A stretch of 64,000 nt of DNA from Salidesulfovibrio onnuriiensis (GTDB lineage Bacteria > Desulfobacterota > Desulfovibrionia > Desulfovibrionales > Desulfovibrionaceae), in contig NZ_CP040751.1 in NCBI RefSeq assembly GCF_008001235.1, positions 2,401,001 to 2,465,000 of the forward strand, in the 5' to 3' direction. The notes below the pieces were generated by a model that was given only the letters and a program-made list of their open reading frames with translations, was not told where the DNA came from and searched no databases. The position numbers were made by a program, and so were the translations under genes. This document shows, one piece after another, positions 1 to 8,323 of this stretch (position 1 is its first letter; each line of letters opens with the position of its first letter).

Positions 1-988
1 GCCCCCGCGTTCCTTTGTGGGCCAGCTTGAAGTAACGCTCCATGTTTTCGGTAACCGTGAGGAACGGATTGAGCGCAACGGTCACGGGGCCTTCCGTGGG
101 GTGGATGACCTCAACGGATTCGGCTCCTTCCAGTCCCTTGAGCCGGTAAAGTTCCGCCTGGAGCGCTTCGGCCAATTGCTTGTTGGCAATGAACTTGCGT
201 AGCCGGGTTTCCTCCTGATCCAATCGTGCCAGGTTTCGATGCAGGCGTTTGCGTTCTGATTTGATGCGGGAAGTGGTTTCCTTGGTGTCTTCCATTTCCA
301 GCAGGGGAAACAGGGTCTGTGCACCGTAGTGGCTGGCCGCTTCTAGTGCCGATGTAAAGGCCAGGTCGTCATTGGCGCGCGGCCAGGCAAGCGGCGGGTG
401 TTTCTGCTCGTCCCGGGAACAATGGAATTGGTTGCTTTCGCCGCAGACCACTTTGAAGTAGGCGGCGTGCGCCTCCGCTTCGGGCAGTCCTTTGAGATAT
501 TTCCGCAGGGGCGGGGAGACGTGGGGATATTCGCGCCAGATCTCGTCGTTATCCCGGATATCCTCCAGGGCGGGCCATTCCGGGGCGGCGCCGAAGCCTG
601 AGGGAAGCTCGTCCAGAAGCTGCAGGCCGTTGCGAACGTCAAAGAGCAGGATGTTGCCATGGCCCTCGTTTCTGGAAGGCGTCAGTTCCCAGGCAATGCG
701 CAGGGTGGGCCAGTCGACATGATGTTCGAGAAGTCTACGGCCCTGAAGGCGTTTGCGGAACCACATGACTTTGGCCGGGGCCTGTTGCGGATTGGCCGGT
801 TTCAAGGGGGATGTAAAGAGATGACCCGCCGATTTGGCGGGTCTGAAGAGCAGATTGAGCTGTTCCCCGGTGGACTGGAGCTTGAAGGTCCAGACTTCGG
901 GGGCGGGGCCGTAAATCTTCTCTATCCTGCGGCTGTTCAGCAGTGGGCCCAGTTCGGCCGCAAGAAACCGGAAGAAAGTGGCTTCCAT
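1..988 (-). CDS. NFACT family protein (Rqc2-like), partial
   Basis: About 329 codons are visible, from the start codon at 988 to the window edge, with no stop reached. The protein begins MEATFFRFLAAELGPLL, and the visible part has the layout of an NFACT N-terminal domain: a beta-rich start with an IEKIYGP segment, a Lys/Arg-rich central helix (KSERKRLHRNLARLDQEE), and the segment NPFLTVTENMERYFKLAHKG, which is characteristic of this family shortly before its coiled coils. The family includes Rqc2/RqcH, which bind stalled large ribosomal subunits and recruit tRNA-Ala for C-terminal tailing. Older annotations call them fibronectin-binding proteins. The start lies 18 nt after the stop of the DksA-like gene, so the two may be cotranscribed. 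No strong ribosome binding site is seen. The assignment is from pattern recognition of the N-terminal half only. Confidence 0.75.
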   Translation of the reverse strand, partial: MEATFFRFLAAELGPLLNSRRIEKIYGPAPEVWTFKLQSTGEQLNLLFRPAKSAGHLFTSPLKPANPQQAPAKVMWFRKRLQGRRLLEHHVDWPTLRIAWELTPSRNEGHGNILLFDVRNGLQLLDELPSGFGAAPEWPALEDIRDNDEIWREYPHVSPPLRKYLKGLPEAEAHAAYFKVVCGESNQFHCSRDEQKHPPLAWPRANDDLAFTSALEAASHYGAQTLFPLLEMEDTKETTSRIKSERKRLHRNLARLDQEETRLRKFIANKQLAEALQAELYRLKGLEGAESVEVIHPTEGPVTVALNPFLTVTENMERYFKLAHKGTRG

Positions 989-1006
989 ATCATTGATGCG
1001 GCGGTC

Positions 1007-1369
1007 TTAGTCGCCGCGTACCTTTTCGTCTTCTTCCTGTTTGCTTTTGCAATTGATGCACAGGGTGGTCATGGGACGAGCCTTGAGCCTGGGGATGCTG
1101 ATGTCATCGCCACACTCCTGGCAAATGCCGAAGTCGCCGTCTTCGATGCGCTGTAGGGCTTCATTGATCTTCTTGATCAGCTTGCGCTCGCGGTCGCGAA
1201 GGCGAAGGGTGAAGGCACGGTCCGATTCGGCGGTGGCCCTGTCTGCAGGGTCGGCATAGACTTCGCCGGACTCGGTCATGTCCTCAATGGTGGCCTCGCT
1301 CTTTTCCAGTATGTCATTGAGCATTCCGGTGAGAACTTCTTGAAAGTACTGGATATCTTTTGCTTCCAT
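1007..1369 (-). CDS. DksA/TraR family zinc-finger transcription regulator
   Basis: A 120-aa protein. The start at 1369 (MEAKDIQYFQEVL) is chosen because AGGAGG lies 8-10 nt upstream; the frame stays open further upstream but that extension has no family character. The N-terminal half is a long coiled coil. The C-terminal half has the C4 zinc finger CQECG...CINCK, with two CxxC pairs about 18 residues apart, and the IDDGDFGIC-like segment (here IEDGDFGIC) typical of DksA/TraR proteins. Such proteins enter the secondary channel of RNA polymerase and, with ppGpp, reset transcription of stable RNA and amino acid genes. The catalytic tip residues cannot be assigned securely, so it could be DksA itself or a paralogue. 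A promoter is proposed at 1424-1452. Confidence 0.9.
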   Translation of the reverse strand: MEAKDIQYFQEVLTGMLNDILEKSEATIEDMTESGEVYADPADRATAESDRAFTLRLRDRERKLIKKINEALQRIEDGDFGICQECGDDISIPRLKARPMTTLCINCKSKQEEDEKVRGD

Positions 1370-1423
1370 GCACAGTCCTCCTGCAGTTTGGAAGAACATG
1401 ATCAGTTTGTAAGATTTCCCACT

Positions 1424-1452
1424 ATAATACTGAACTAAGGGGGATGCGTAAA
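1424..1452 (-). promoter_or_regulatory. candidate sigma-70 promoter of the DksA-like gene
   Basis: On the minus strand TTTACG (1452-1447) is followed by a 17-bp spacer and TATTAT (1429-1424). This gives a 5' UTR of about 50 nt before the start at 1369. The match is good for the -10 and moderate for the -35 box. Confidence 0.45.
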
Positions 1453-1533
1453 CCAAAAACCCGTACAAAGTAAAGTGTTTCTTTCATTGGGCATATTCGG
1501 GTTGAGAAAGTGAAATTTTTTCTGAATATTCTC

Positions 1534-1562
1534 TTGACACCCACAGGCACACCGGATAGAAG
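1534..1562 (+). promoter_or_regulatory. candidate promoter of the tRNA array
   Basis: TTGACA at 1534-1539 is a perfect -35 box. A 17-bp spacer leads to TAGAAG at 1557-1562, a weak -10. The first tRNA begins 15 nt later, a short distance that suits a stable RNA promoter. Confidence 0.45.
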
Positions 1563-1576
1563 CATATCCCTCGTGA

Positions 1577-1651
<75 letters not shown>

Positions 1652-1658
1652 ACAACGA

Positions 1659-1733
<75 letters not shown>

Positions 1734-1740
1734 CAGTCGA

Positions 1741-1815
<75 letters not shown>

Positions 1816-1849
1816 CTTTTGACATAACAGGCCATCAGGCCATTTCTGA

Positions 1850-1924
<75 letters not shown>

Positions 1925-1933
1925 TAAATTTCA

Positions 1934-1964
1934 AGGCTGAACCGAAAGGTTCAGCCTTTTTTTA
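1934..1964 (+). terminator. intrinsic terminator of the tRNA array
   Basis: A perfect 10-bp stem AGGCTGAACC / GGTTCAGCCT with a GAAA tetraloop is followed by a run of seven T. Confidence 0.93.
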
Positions 1965-2094
1965 TATCTGGTTCATATCGCAGGAAATTTTGAGAATATT
2001 CTCTTTTTCTCTTCTTTCGTGGCGGTCCCGGTACGGTCTGTGCACATACTCCGGCATCGGAAAACATTTCCCAGACCAAAAACGGAAGCGGATC

Positions 2095-3120
2095 ATGAAG
2101 AGAATAGCAAGCGATAATGAAACCGGGTCATTGGTCCCAGCAGACCTGTTTACGCTTTCCCCCATAACCTCTGCGGGCATCCAGGCCCGGAATTTCACTG
2201 CCGGATTCGTAGCTGGAGGGGAGTGCATTGCCCCGGACTTCTACACCCCCACATCCCTGGATGATGATATCGCGGATCTTTGCGATCCCTCGGTCCCGGT
2301 CAGCGACGAGCGGTTGTTCAATGTGGTGGTGAAGTATTTCTGCGCTTATGTGGATGATTCCGCTTTCTGTCGTGCCGTGCCGTTTGCCGAACTGGCCCGG
2401 TTGTATGAAAAATTCGGGCGGCATCAAAGCCTCAACGAGCCCGAGGACGATATCGAGATCATGAACCGCATGCGCCAGCTTTCCGGCGCGCTGCGTGTCT
2501 TGGCCGACGCTCCACGCATGGCGCACGTCATGCGGGATATCATCGCAATGGATATGGGGGACAATCTCAAGGGCGGCTATGTGGGGATCGATGTGGGCGC
2601 CGCCACCGGCATACTGCTGGTGGCCCTGCATATTCATGCACGCCGCAATGGAGCCGAGCCTGTTCTTATTCGTGGTTATTCCGACGACCCCGTGGCCGGG
2701 GAACGGACTCATGACCTGGTGCGCTGCCTCGGGGCTGGCGATATTCTGCGTATGGATCCTTCCAGGGCCAGGGCGTTCCGCTGGCTCAATGGTCTCGGAC
2801 GTGTCGTGGTGGTCAATGAGATGCTCTCCGGCATGCAGCGGATGCTCAAGCCCTGGAACTTCTTTGACCGCTACAAGGCCCTGGTCAGCGCCGCTCCCCA
2901 GGAAGCGCAAACGGCGAGATTTTATCCCGAGGGGATTATCGCCTACAGCCGTGAGGCCAACATGTCCCTGATCCTTTCTCCGGAAAGCGGGTACGGGGCT
3001 CCCGAGGAGTACGCCGGGGGCGGTTTTACGCCGCAGGGGTTCGTGGTTCGCGGCCAGGTGACCCCCACCCACAAGCTGGGTGCGGATTTCTATAGGTATC
3101 TGCTGCCCGAGCGTAGTTAG
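2095..3120 (+). CDS. conserved-looking protein of unknown function with a Rossmann-like segment
   Basis: A 341-aa soluble protein that I do not recognise. The start MKRIASDNETGS at 2095 is chosen because the frame upstream runs through the third tRNA-Gly and the terminator; a purine-rich AACGGAAGCGGA lies just before it. Near residue 165 the segment GGYVGIDVGAATGILLVAL resembles motif I of S-adenosylmethionine-dependent methyltransferases (beta strand, then GxGxxxG-like loop), and a second hydrophobic strand VVVVNEML follows about 85 residues later. I see no NPPY or other catalytic signature, so methyltransferase activity is only a possibility. There are no membrane segments or signal peptide. 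It appears to be transcribed alone, between the tRNA terminator and its own terminator. Confidence 0.8.
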   Translation: MKRIASDNETGSLVPADLFTLSPITSAGIQARNFTAGFVAGGECIAPDFYTPTSLDDDIADLCDPSVPVSDERLFNVVVKYFCAYVDDSAFCRAVPFAELARLYEKFGRHQSLNEPEDDIEIMNRMRQLSGALRVLADAPRMAHVMRDIIAMDMGDNLKGGYVGIDVGAATGILLVALHIHARRNGAEPVLIRGYSDDPVAGERTHDLVRCLGAGDILRMDPSRARAFRWLNGLGRVVVVNEMLSGMQRMLKPWNFFDRYKALVSAAPQEAQTARFYPEGIIAYSREANMSLILSPESGYGAPEEYAGGGFTPQGFVVRGQVTPTHKLGADFYRYLLPERS

Positions 3121-3150
3121 GATTAATAAATCTCACGAATGATTTCGCGC

Positions 3151-3182
3151 CTTGTCCCTGATTTGGGTCAGGGCGTTTTTTT
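3151..3182 (+). terminator. intrinsic terminator after the unknown 341-aa gene
   Basis: CCCTGA / TCAGGG stem around TTTGGG, extended imperfectly by a CGCC/GGCG pairing, then seven T at 3176-3182. Confidence 0.75.
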
Positions 3183-3197
3183 GTGGGAAGTTGGCAA

Positions 3198-4073
3198 TTA
3201 TCCGAACAGGACGATAAGAGCCGCTCCTGCGCTCATGAGTACCGCACCCGCCAGGCGGGAACGGATGTTGTCCTCCCGGAAGAACAGCCAGCCGAAGATG
3301 ACGCCGAACAGTCCGTTGAGGCGTTTGATGGCGATCATGTAGGCTGCGTCGATAAGGGCTATGGCGCTGTTGTGACACAAGGTTTCCACGAAGACCATGG
3401 TGCCTGTCATGAGCGTTGGCAATGGTTTTGAGATAAGGACCTTCATGCTGGCTCGTCCCGTGGCGACGGGGAAGATTGTCACCACGAGGCCGATGGTCAG
3501 AAAAAGGGTCGAGCCCGAGAAGACAGCCGAAGAGCGAAGGACAATCATTTTCCCCAGCACGGAGCAGAGTCCGTAAATCAGGGCGGCGAAAAGCATGTAG
3601 CGGGAGCCTCGTTCCTCGATGATGGCTCTGAAGGGAGCGAGAAAGCCCTGGTTACGTCGGTTGATGTTGATAATGTAGCTGCCGGATATGATAAGCAGTA
3701 TTCCGGAAAACCCCATGAGTGATGGTATTTCATCGAGGAAAAGAAATCCCGTGATTACCGCGAACGCCGGAGTGAAGGACAGAAGCGGCATGGTCAGGGA
3801 AATGGGGGCCAGCCGGAAGGCGTTGAGGTTGAAGAAGATGCCTGCCGTTGTCAGGGGCACGGTGATTGCCATGAGCGGCCAGAATCCCGGTTTGAGTTCC
3901 GGCATGGGCATGAACAGCAGGGTGAGGCCAAACAGCGGCGAGGAGAAGATGAATGGTTTGGCCGTCATTTCCCAAGGGCGAAGTCCTGAGAAAAAACGGC
4001 GCAGCAGTGTGGCTTCACCCGCCGTGAGAATCGCGGTGGCCAGGGAAAGGGGAAACCATAGCGATTCGTTCAT
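3198..4073 (-). CDS. EamA (DMT superfamily) transporter
   Basis: A 291-aa integral membrane protein with about ten predicted hydrophobic helices in two homologous halves, the layout of EamA permeases. Segments such as FTPAFAVITGFLFLDEIPSLMGFSGILLIISG in the first half and KRLNGLFGVIFGWLFFREDNIRSRLAGAVLMSAGAALI in the second show the end-of-repeat pattern (FxxxFLxE followed by GxxLIxxG). These carriers usually export amino acids, metabolites or sugars; the substrate here cannot be read from sequence. Its start codon overlaps the stop of the upstream membrane hydrolase gene by 4 bp (ATGA), so the pair is translationally coupled. Confidence 0.88.
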   Translation of the reverse strand: MNESLWFPLSLATAILTAGEATLLRRFFSGLRPWEMTAKPFIFSSPLFGLTLLFMPMPELKPGFWPLMAITVPLTTAGIFFNLNAFRLAPISLTMPLLSFTPAFAVITGFLFLDEIPSLMGFSGILLIISGSYIININRRNQGFLAPFRAIIEERGSRYMLFAALIYGLCSVLGKMIVLRSSAVFSGSTLFLTIGLVVTIFPVATGRASMKVLISKPLPTLMTGTMVFVETLCHNSAIALIDAAYMIAIKRLNGLFGVIFGWLFFREDNIRSRLAGAVLMSAGAALIVLFG

Positions 4074-5071
4074 TCAATGGCCTGACGCATGAATCGTTTT
4101 GCGGTCTTGTTGAATTCCCAGCCGATCAGGTTGCCCTCGTCGTCCAGTTCCGCCTTCAGCGTGAATGGGATGTCCCTCCCATTGTTGAAGAGGCGGCGAA
4201 ACAGCGGGTGCACGCTGCTGAATCGCAGGTCTTGAAAAACGACTTCCGTTCCATTGTCGTTCTGCACGATGTGTTGGGACGGGTAGCGTGCAAACCATGC
4301 CCAGGTCCTGAACATGGAGACATCCCGGCCAAGTCTTTCCAGCAGGGCTTGGTCTGCCTTTTCCCCGCTCAGAGTCGGGTATTCCCGGCCGGGGACGAGC
4401 GTGTTGGCAAGGGTCAGGGTATAGCTGTCCTTTTCCCGGGTGATGACCTTCCAGTAGAATGGCGTAAAGGCGTCCGGAATGAATTCGAATTCCTCGAAGG
4501 CGAATCCGTTTCGTTCGTATTGGTTCCTGACCAGGGTTTCCAAGGTCTTTCCCATGGCCAGGCTGCCTATGGGGTAGGCGAAGAGAAATATGAGCCCCCA
4601 GATGGCAATGGTGCTTCGTCTGGAGGCGATGAGCGCGGCAAAGAGAATGAATGCCAGCAGCCCAAGGGTGAACAGGGGGGCGATGATGAAGACGGCGTCC
4701 AGGCTGAAACGGTGGTGGGAAAAGGGGGCCAGAATCTGGGTGCCGTAGGAGGTGATCAGGTCGAGCCAGATATGCACGCAGATAAGCCCGTAGGCCAGGA
4801 GAGCCGTTTTCCAATAGGAGGGCTTTTTTGAAAATGGTTTGTAGAGTCCGGCCAGTGCCAATGCCATGGCAAGACCCCCGAGAAGGGAGGTGCTCAGGCC
4901 CCGGTGGTAGAGCAGGCTCCATTCCGGATCGGCCCAGTTGAGCAGGATGTCCGTATCCGGGATCCAGGCGGCCAGCAGGCAGAAGGGCGTGAACAGGCGG
5001 GCTTGCGGAAAATGTTTCCGGAATGCTTGTGCGCCCAGGACGCCGGAGGCCAGATGGGTGACGGGATCCAT
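4070..5071 (-). CDS. membrane-bound metal-dependent hydrolase (YdjM/DUF457 type)
   Basis: A 333-aa protein. The N-terminus MDPVTHLASGVLGAQAF with the following DTD (PDTDILLNW) and HRG (YHRGLSTSL) match the DUF457/YdjM family, whose conserved His and Asp residues suggest a metal site at the membrane. Four to five hydrophobic helices fill residues 40-190, with a further conserved HIWLDLITSYGTQIL segment. The C-terminal 140 residues are soluble and probably periplasmic or cytoplasmic depending on topology. The biochemical role of this family is poorly defined. It is first in a two-gene operon with the EamA transporter. Confidence 0.82.
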   Translation of the reverse strand: MDPVTHLASGVLGAQAFRKHFPQARLFTPFCLLAAWIPDTDILLNWADPEWSLLYHRGLSTSLLGGLAMALALAGLYKPFSKKPSYWKTALLAYGLICVHIWLDLITSYGTQILAPFSHHRFSLDAVFIIAPLFTLGLLAFILFAALIASRRSTIAIWGLIFLFAYPIGSLAMGKTLETLVRNQYERNGFAFEEFEFIPDAFTPFYWKVITREKDSYTLTLANTLVPGREYPTLSGEKADQALLERLGRDVSMFRTWAWFARYPSQHIVQNDNGTEVVFQDLRFSSVHPLFRRLFNNGRDIPFTLKAELDDEGNLIGWEFNKTAKRFMRQAIE

Positions 5072-5192
5072 GACACCGATATACGTATCCGGGGAAGCGA
5101 TGTAAAAGAAATATTGCGTTTTTCACAAGTTGACCTTCCTGGCGGAGGTGAGTACCTTCCCGAAAACGATATTCAAAAAGGACGTAAGCTAC

Positions 5193-5837
5193 ATGCGCAA
5201 ACCTTCAGTCGGAGTGGCCCTGGAAGGCCTGCCCTGCATAATCTTGACTCTGTTCGCGACCCTGATTTTCGCTGTGCTGGATTGGGACATTGTCGCCATC
5301 CTTTCTCTCGGCGTTGCCGCTTTTGTGGGGCATTTTTTCAGGGATCCCGAGCGCGTGCCCCCCGAGGATGCCGAAGCTGTCTGCTCCCCGGCCGACGGCC
5401 GTGTCTGCAAGGTCTCCCGCGAGGAGGATCCCATGACCGGCGAGATTCGCCAGGTCATCTGCGTATTCATGAACGTCTTCAACGTGCATGTGAACCGCAT
5501 GCCCGTTTCCGGCAAGGTCGAGCGCATCCGTTATGTCCCGGGCAAGTTCTTCAACGCCTCCCTGGATAAATCCAGCAAGGATAACGAGCGCAATGTCCTG
5601 GAGATCGTGGGCAAGGGCAACCAGCGTTTTACCATGGTCCAGATCGCCGGGCTTGTGGCGCGCCGCATCGTCTGCTGGACCGAGACCGGAGACAAGCTTA
5701 AGCGTGGTGAACGCTTTGGTTTGATCAAGTTTGGATCTCGTGTTGACCTTTACATTCCGGATGGCTATGTTCCATCTGTCCACGTCGGCGATAAAGTCCT
5801 GGCCGGCGAGACCACCGTTGCTGTCAAAAAGGCGTAA
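5193..5837 (+). CDS. psd: phosphatidylserine decarboxylase proenzyme
   Basis: A 214-aa protein, the length of the short (archaeal-type) phosphatidylserine decarboxylases. It makes phosphatidylethanolamine from phosphatidylserine at the inner membrane. Two N-terminal hydrophobic stretches (residues 8-45) anchor it. The conserved CSPADGRV segment, the FMNVFNVHVNR strand and the self-cleavage site FGSRVDLYIP (Gly-Ser, producing the pyruvoyl cofactor) are all present. The start MRKPSVGV at 5193 is preferred because it follows AAGGAC and gives the family length; an upstream in-frame start exists at 5130. It lies 31 bp before pssA, the preceding step of the pathway. Confidence 0.95.
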   Translation: MRKPSVGVALEGLPCIILTLFATLIFAVLDWDIVAILSLGVAAFVGHFFRDPERVPPEDAEAVCSPADGRVCKVSREEDPMTGEIRQVICVFMNVFNVHVNRMPVSGKVERIRYVPGKFFNASLDKSSKDNERNVLEIVGKGNQRFTMVQIAGLVARRIVCWTETGDKLKRGERFGLIKFGSRVDLYIPDGYVPSVHVGDKVLAGETTVAVKKA

Positions 5838-5868
5838 CGGATAACTTAAAAGTCTGTAGTTGAAAGAT

Positions 5869-6642
5869 ATGGCTGAGGAAAAAAGACTGCCGCGCCACAA
5901 GAGCGTGTACATACTGCCGAACCTCCTGACCACGGCAAGCCTGTTTACCGGGTTCCTGGGCATGACGTTGGCCATCAAGGGAAACTTTGAGGCCTGCGCC
6001 CTGTGCATCCTGGTGAGTTGCGTGTTCGATGGTCTGGACGGCAAGGTGGCGCGTCTCACCGGCACCACCAGCGAGTTCGGCATTCAGCTGGATTCCCTGG
6101 CCGACCTGGTGGCCTTCGGGGTCACCCCCGCAGTCATGGCCTATCTCTGGCAATTGCAGGGCTTCAACCGGCTCGGCCTCACGGCCGCGTTCCTCATGAT
6201 CGCCTGTGGTGCGCTTCGTCTGGCGCGTTTCAACGTGCAGACAAAGACTTCCTCCAAGAAGTTCTTCACCGGCCTGCCCATTCCTGCGGCTGGCTGCACC
6301 TTGGCGACCTTTGTTCTCTTTACCCCCTACCTGCCGCAGAGTTTCCTTGAAACTGTCGTGCCGGTAACCACTCTTGTGCTGGTCTATGCGGTTTCCTTCT
6401 TCATGGTCAGCACGGTACGCTTTTACTCCTTCAAGGAGTTTGGAGTCCTCAAGGCCCACCCGTTCAGCGCCATGGTCACGGCAATTCTCTTGTTCGTGCT
6501 CATCGCCTCAAAGCCGAAGTTCCTCGGTTTTGTCTTCTTCATCGGGTACCTTGTTTCCGGACTCGTCTACACCATTTTCTTCCTTTCCCGTCGGAGCAAT
6601 CGACTACTAGCCGATTCTTCCTCCAATGAACTATCCAAGTAG
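5869..6642 (+). CDS. pssA: CDP-diacylglycerol--serine O-phosphatidyltransferase
   Basis: A 257-aa membrane enzyme that joins CDP-diacylglycerol and serine to give phosphatidylserine, the substrate of the adjacent Psd. The CDP-alcohol phosphatidyltransferase signature D-G-x2-A-R-x8-G-x3-D-x3-D is complete: DGKVAR, then G, D and D in FGIQLDSLAD. About eight hydrophobic helices follow the pattern of PssA. The start MAEEKRLPRHKSVY at 5869 is taken; a TTG three codons upstream (5860) is an alternative, and neither has a clear ribosome binding site, which suggests coupling to psd. Confidence 0.95.
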   Translation: MAEEKRLPRHKSVYILPNLLTTASLFTGFLGMTLAIKGNFEACALCILVSCVFDGLDGKVARLTGTTSEFGIQLDSLADLVAFGVTPAVMAYLWQLQGFNRLGLTAAFLMIACGALRLARFNVQTKTSSKKFFTGLPIPAAGCTLATFVLFTPYLPQSFLETVVPVTTLVLVYAVSFFMVSTVRFYSFKEFGVLKAHPFSAMVTAILLFVLIASKPKFLGFVFFIGYLVSGLVYTIFFLSRRSNRLLADSSSNELSK

Positions 6643-6677
6643 ATAGTTCTCCCCCTGTCTTATCCCATAGTTTTATA

Positions 6678-6764
6678 GTTGCGGCTTGATTGCCGTACGA
6701 TGCGGACAACTCGCATCCAGGGCTTGAAAGCCGGACCGCAACCATATACTCCCTATTAAAGGGA
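6678..6764 (+). promoter_or_regulatory. structured 5' leader of the leu operon (candidate regulatory RNA)
   Basis: The 143-bp gap between pssA and leuA contains nested complementary segments. GTTGCGG (6678-6684) pairs with CCGCAAC (6736-6742) and encloses two hairpins: GATGCG/CGCATC (6699-6704 and 6712-6717) and GGCT/AGCC (6721-6724 and 6729-6732). This predicts a three-way junction. A separate hairpin TCCCT/AGGGA (6750-6764) follows, then the leuA ribosome binding site. No Leu-codon-rich leader peptide and no T-run are visible, so control, if any, would act on translation or through a ligand-binding fold. I do not recognise a named riboswitch class. Confidence 0.45.
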
Positions 6765-6785
6765 CGATTCCACCCGGAGGAAACC

Positions 6786-8321
6786 ATGTCTGATCGCGTG
6801 TATATTTTCGACACGACTTTACGGGATGGCGAGCAGTCTCCCGGGGCGACCATGAACCTGGACGAGAAAATCCGCATGGCGCGCCAGCTGGAGACCCTCG
6901 GCGTCGATATCATCGAGGCCGGATTTCCCATTGCCAGCCAGGGGGACTTCGAGTCCGTAAGGGCCATTGCCGCCGCAGTGAAGGAACCCCAGATCGCGGG
7001 GTTGTGCCGGGCCGTGCAGAAGGATATCGACCGTTGCTGGGAAGCGGTGAAGGATGCCGCCAATCCTCGTATCCATACCTTCCTGGCAACCAGCCCCATC
7101 CACATGAAGCACAAGCTGGGCAAGACCCCGGAGCAGGTGCTGGAGATGACCGAGGCTGCTGTGAAGCACGCCGCCAGGTTTACCTCCAATGTCGAGTTCT
7201 CGGCAGAGGATGCCTCCCGCTCGGATTGGGACTTCTTGGTCAAGGTCTCGGAAACCGCCATTTCCGCAGGGGCCACCACGGTCAATATCCCGGATACAGT
7301 GGGCTATACCCAGCCCCATGAGTATTATGAGCTGATCAGGTACCTGCTCGAGAACGTGAAGAACAGCCACAAGGCGGTTTTCTCGGTGCATTGCCACAAC
7401 GACCTGGGTCTGGCCGTGGCCAACACCCTGGCCGCACTCCGCGCCGGCGCCCGCCAGGCGGAGGTGACGGTTTCCGGTATTGGAGAGCGTGCGGGGAACG
7501 CGGCCCTTGAGGAAGTGGTCATGGCCATCAACACGCGTCAGGACCAGTACGAGGTGCATACCAATATCGACACCGAACAGCTGTTCCCGTCCTGCCGCCG
7601 TCTGTCCCAGATCATCGGGCAGCCCATCCCTCCCTACAAGCCCATTGTGGGGCCCAATGCGTTTGCACACGAATCCGGCGTGCACCAGGACGGCGTGATC
7701 AAGAATCGTCTGACCTACGAGATCATGACCCCGGAATCCATCGGCCGGACCGGAACCGAGATCGTCATCGGCAAGCACTCGGGAAGCCACGCCATCCGCA
7801 AGAAGGTGGAGGAACTGGGCTACTCCCTGGACGACGACCAGCTGGCCGTGCTCTTTGATGCGGTCAAGGATTTGGCCGACAAGAAGGAACAGGTCTTTGA
7901 CGAGGATGTGGAAGCCTTGATCCTGGAAAAGGTCTATCGCCGTCGCGACAAGTTCCGGCTCAAGGACATGAGTGTGTTTTCCGGGGCAGGGGACGTACCT
8001 CCGCACGCCGCCATGGTCCTGGAATTCGGCAGCGTGGGCGATGAAAGCGATGTGCGCACCATGTCGGCCTTTGGCGAAGGCTGTGTCGATGCGGTGTTCA
8101 GGTCCATCTATTCCCTGGTGGGAGTCACTCCCAAGCTCGTGAAATACTCCGTCAACGCTGTTACCGAGGGATCCGACGCCCTGGCCGGGGTCGCCGTGCG
8201 CATCGAGCATGGCGGCGTCAGCTCCGTGGGCCGGGCCAACGACGGCGATGTTGTGAAAGCAAGCGCCCTGGCCATGGTCAATGCGCTCAACCGTTTGGAA
8301 AAAGCCAAAGAGGAGAGATAG
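6786..8321 (+). CDS. leuA: 2-isopropylmalate synthase
   Basis: A 511-aa enzyme that condenses acetyl-CoA with 2-ketoisovalerate, the first step of leucine synthesis. The start [20 protein letters not shown] at 6786 follows a CGGAGG site. The TIM barrel carries the DTTLRDGEQ signature with the metal-binding Asp, the HCHNDLG metal-ligand motif (near residue 205) and GERAGN. The C-terminal third (from about residue 380) is the LeuA regulatory domain that binds leucine, so feedback inhibition is expected. The length is that of bacterial long-form LeuA. It opens a tight operon with leuC 2 bp downstream. Confidence 0.98.
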   Translation: MSDRVYIFDTTLRDGEQSPGATMNLDEKIRMARQLETLGVDIIEAGFPIASQGDFESVRAIAAAVKEPQIAGLCRAVQKDIDRCWEAVKDAANPRIHTFLATSPIHMKHKLGKTPEQVLEMTEAAVKHAARFTSNVEFSAEDASRSDWDFLVKVSETAISAGATTVNIPDTVGYTQPHEYYELIRYLLENVKNSHKAVFSVHCHNDLGLAVANTLAALRAGARQAEVTVSGIGERAGNAALEEVVMAINTRQDQYEVHTNIDTEQLFPSCRRLSQIIGQPIPPYKPIVGPNAFAHESGVHQDGVIKNRLTYEIMTPESIGRTGTEIVIGKHSGSHAIRKKVEELGYSLDDDQLAVLFDAVKDLADKKEQVFDEDVEALILEKVYRRRDKFRLKDMSVFSGAGDVPPHAAMVLEFGSVGDESDVRTMSAFGEGCVDAVFRSIYSLVGVTPKLVKYSVNAVTEGSDALAGVAVRIEHGGVSSVGRANDGDVVKASALAMVNALNRLEKAKEER

Positions 8322-8323
8322 AG

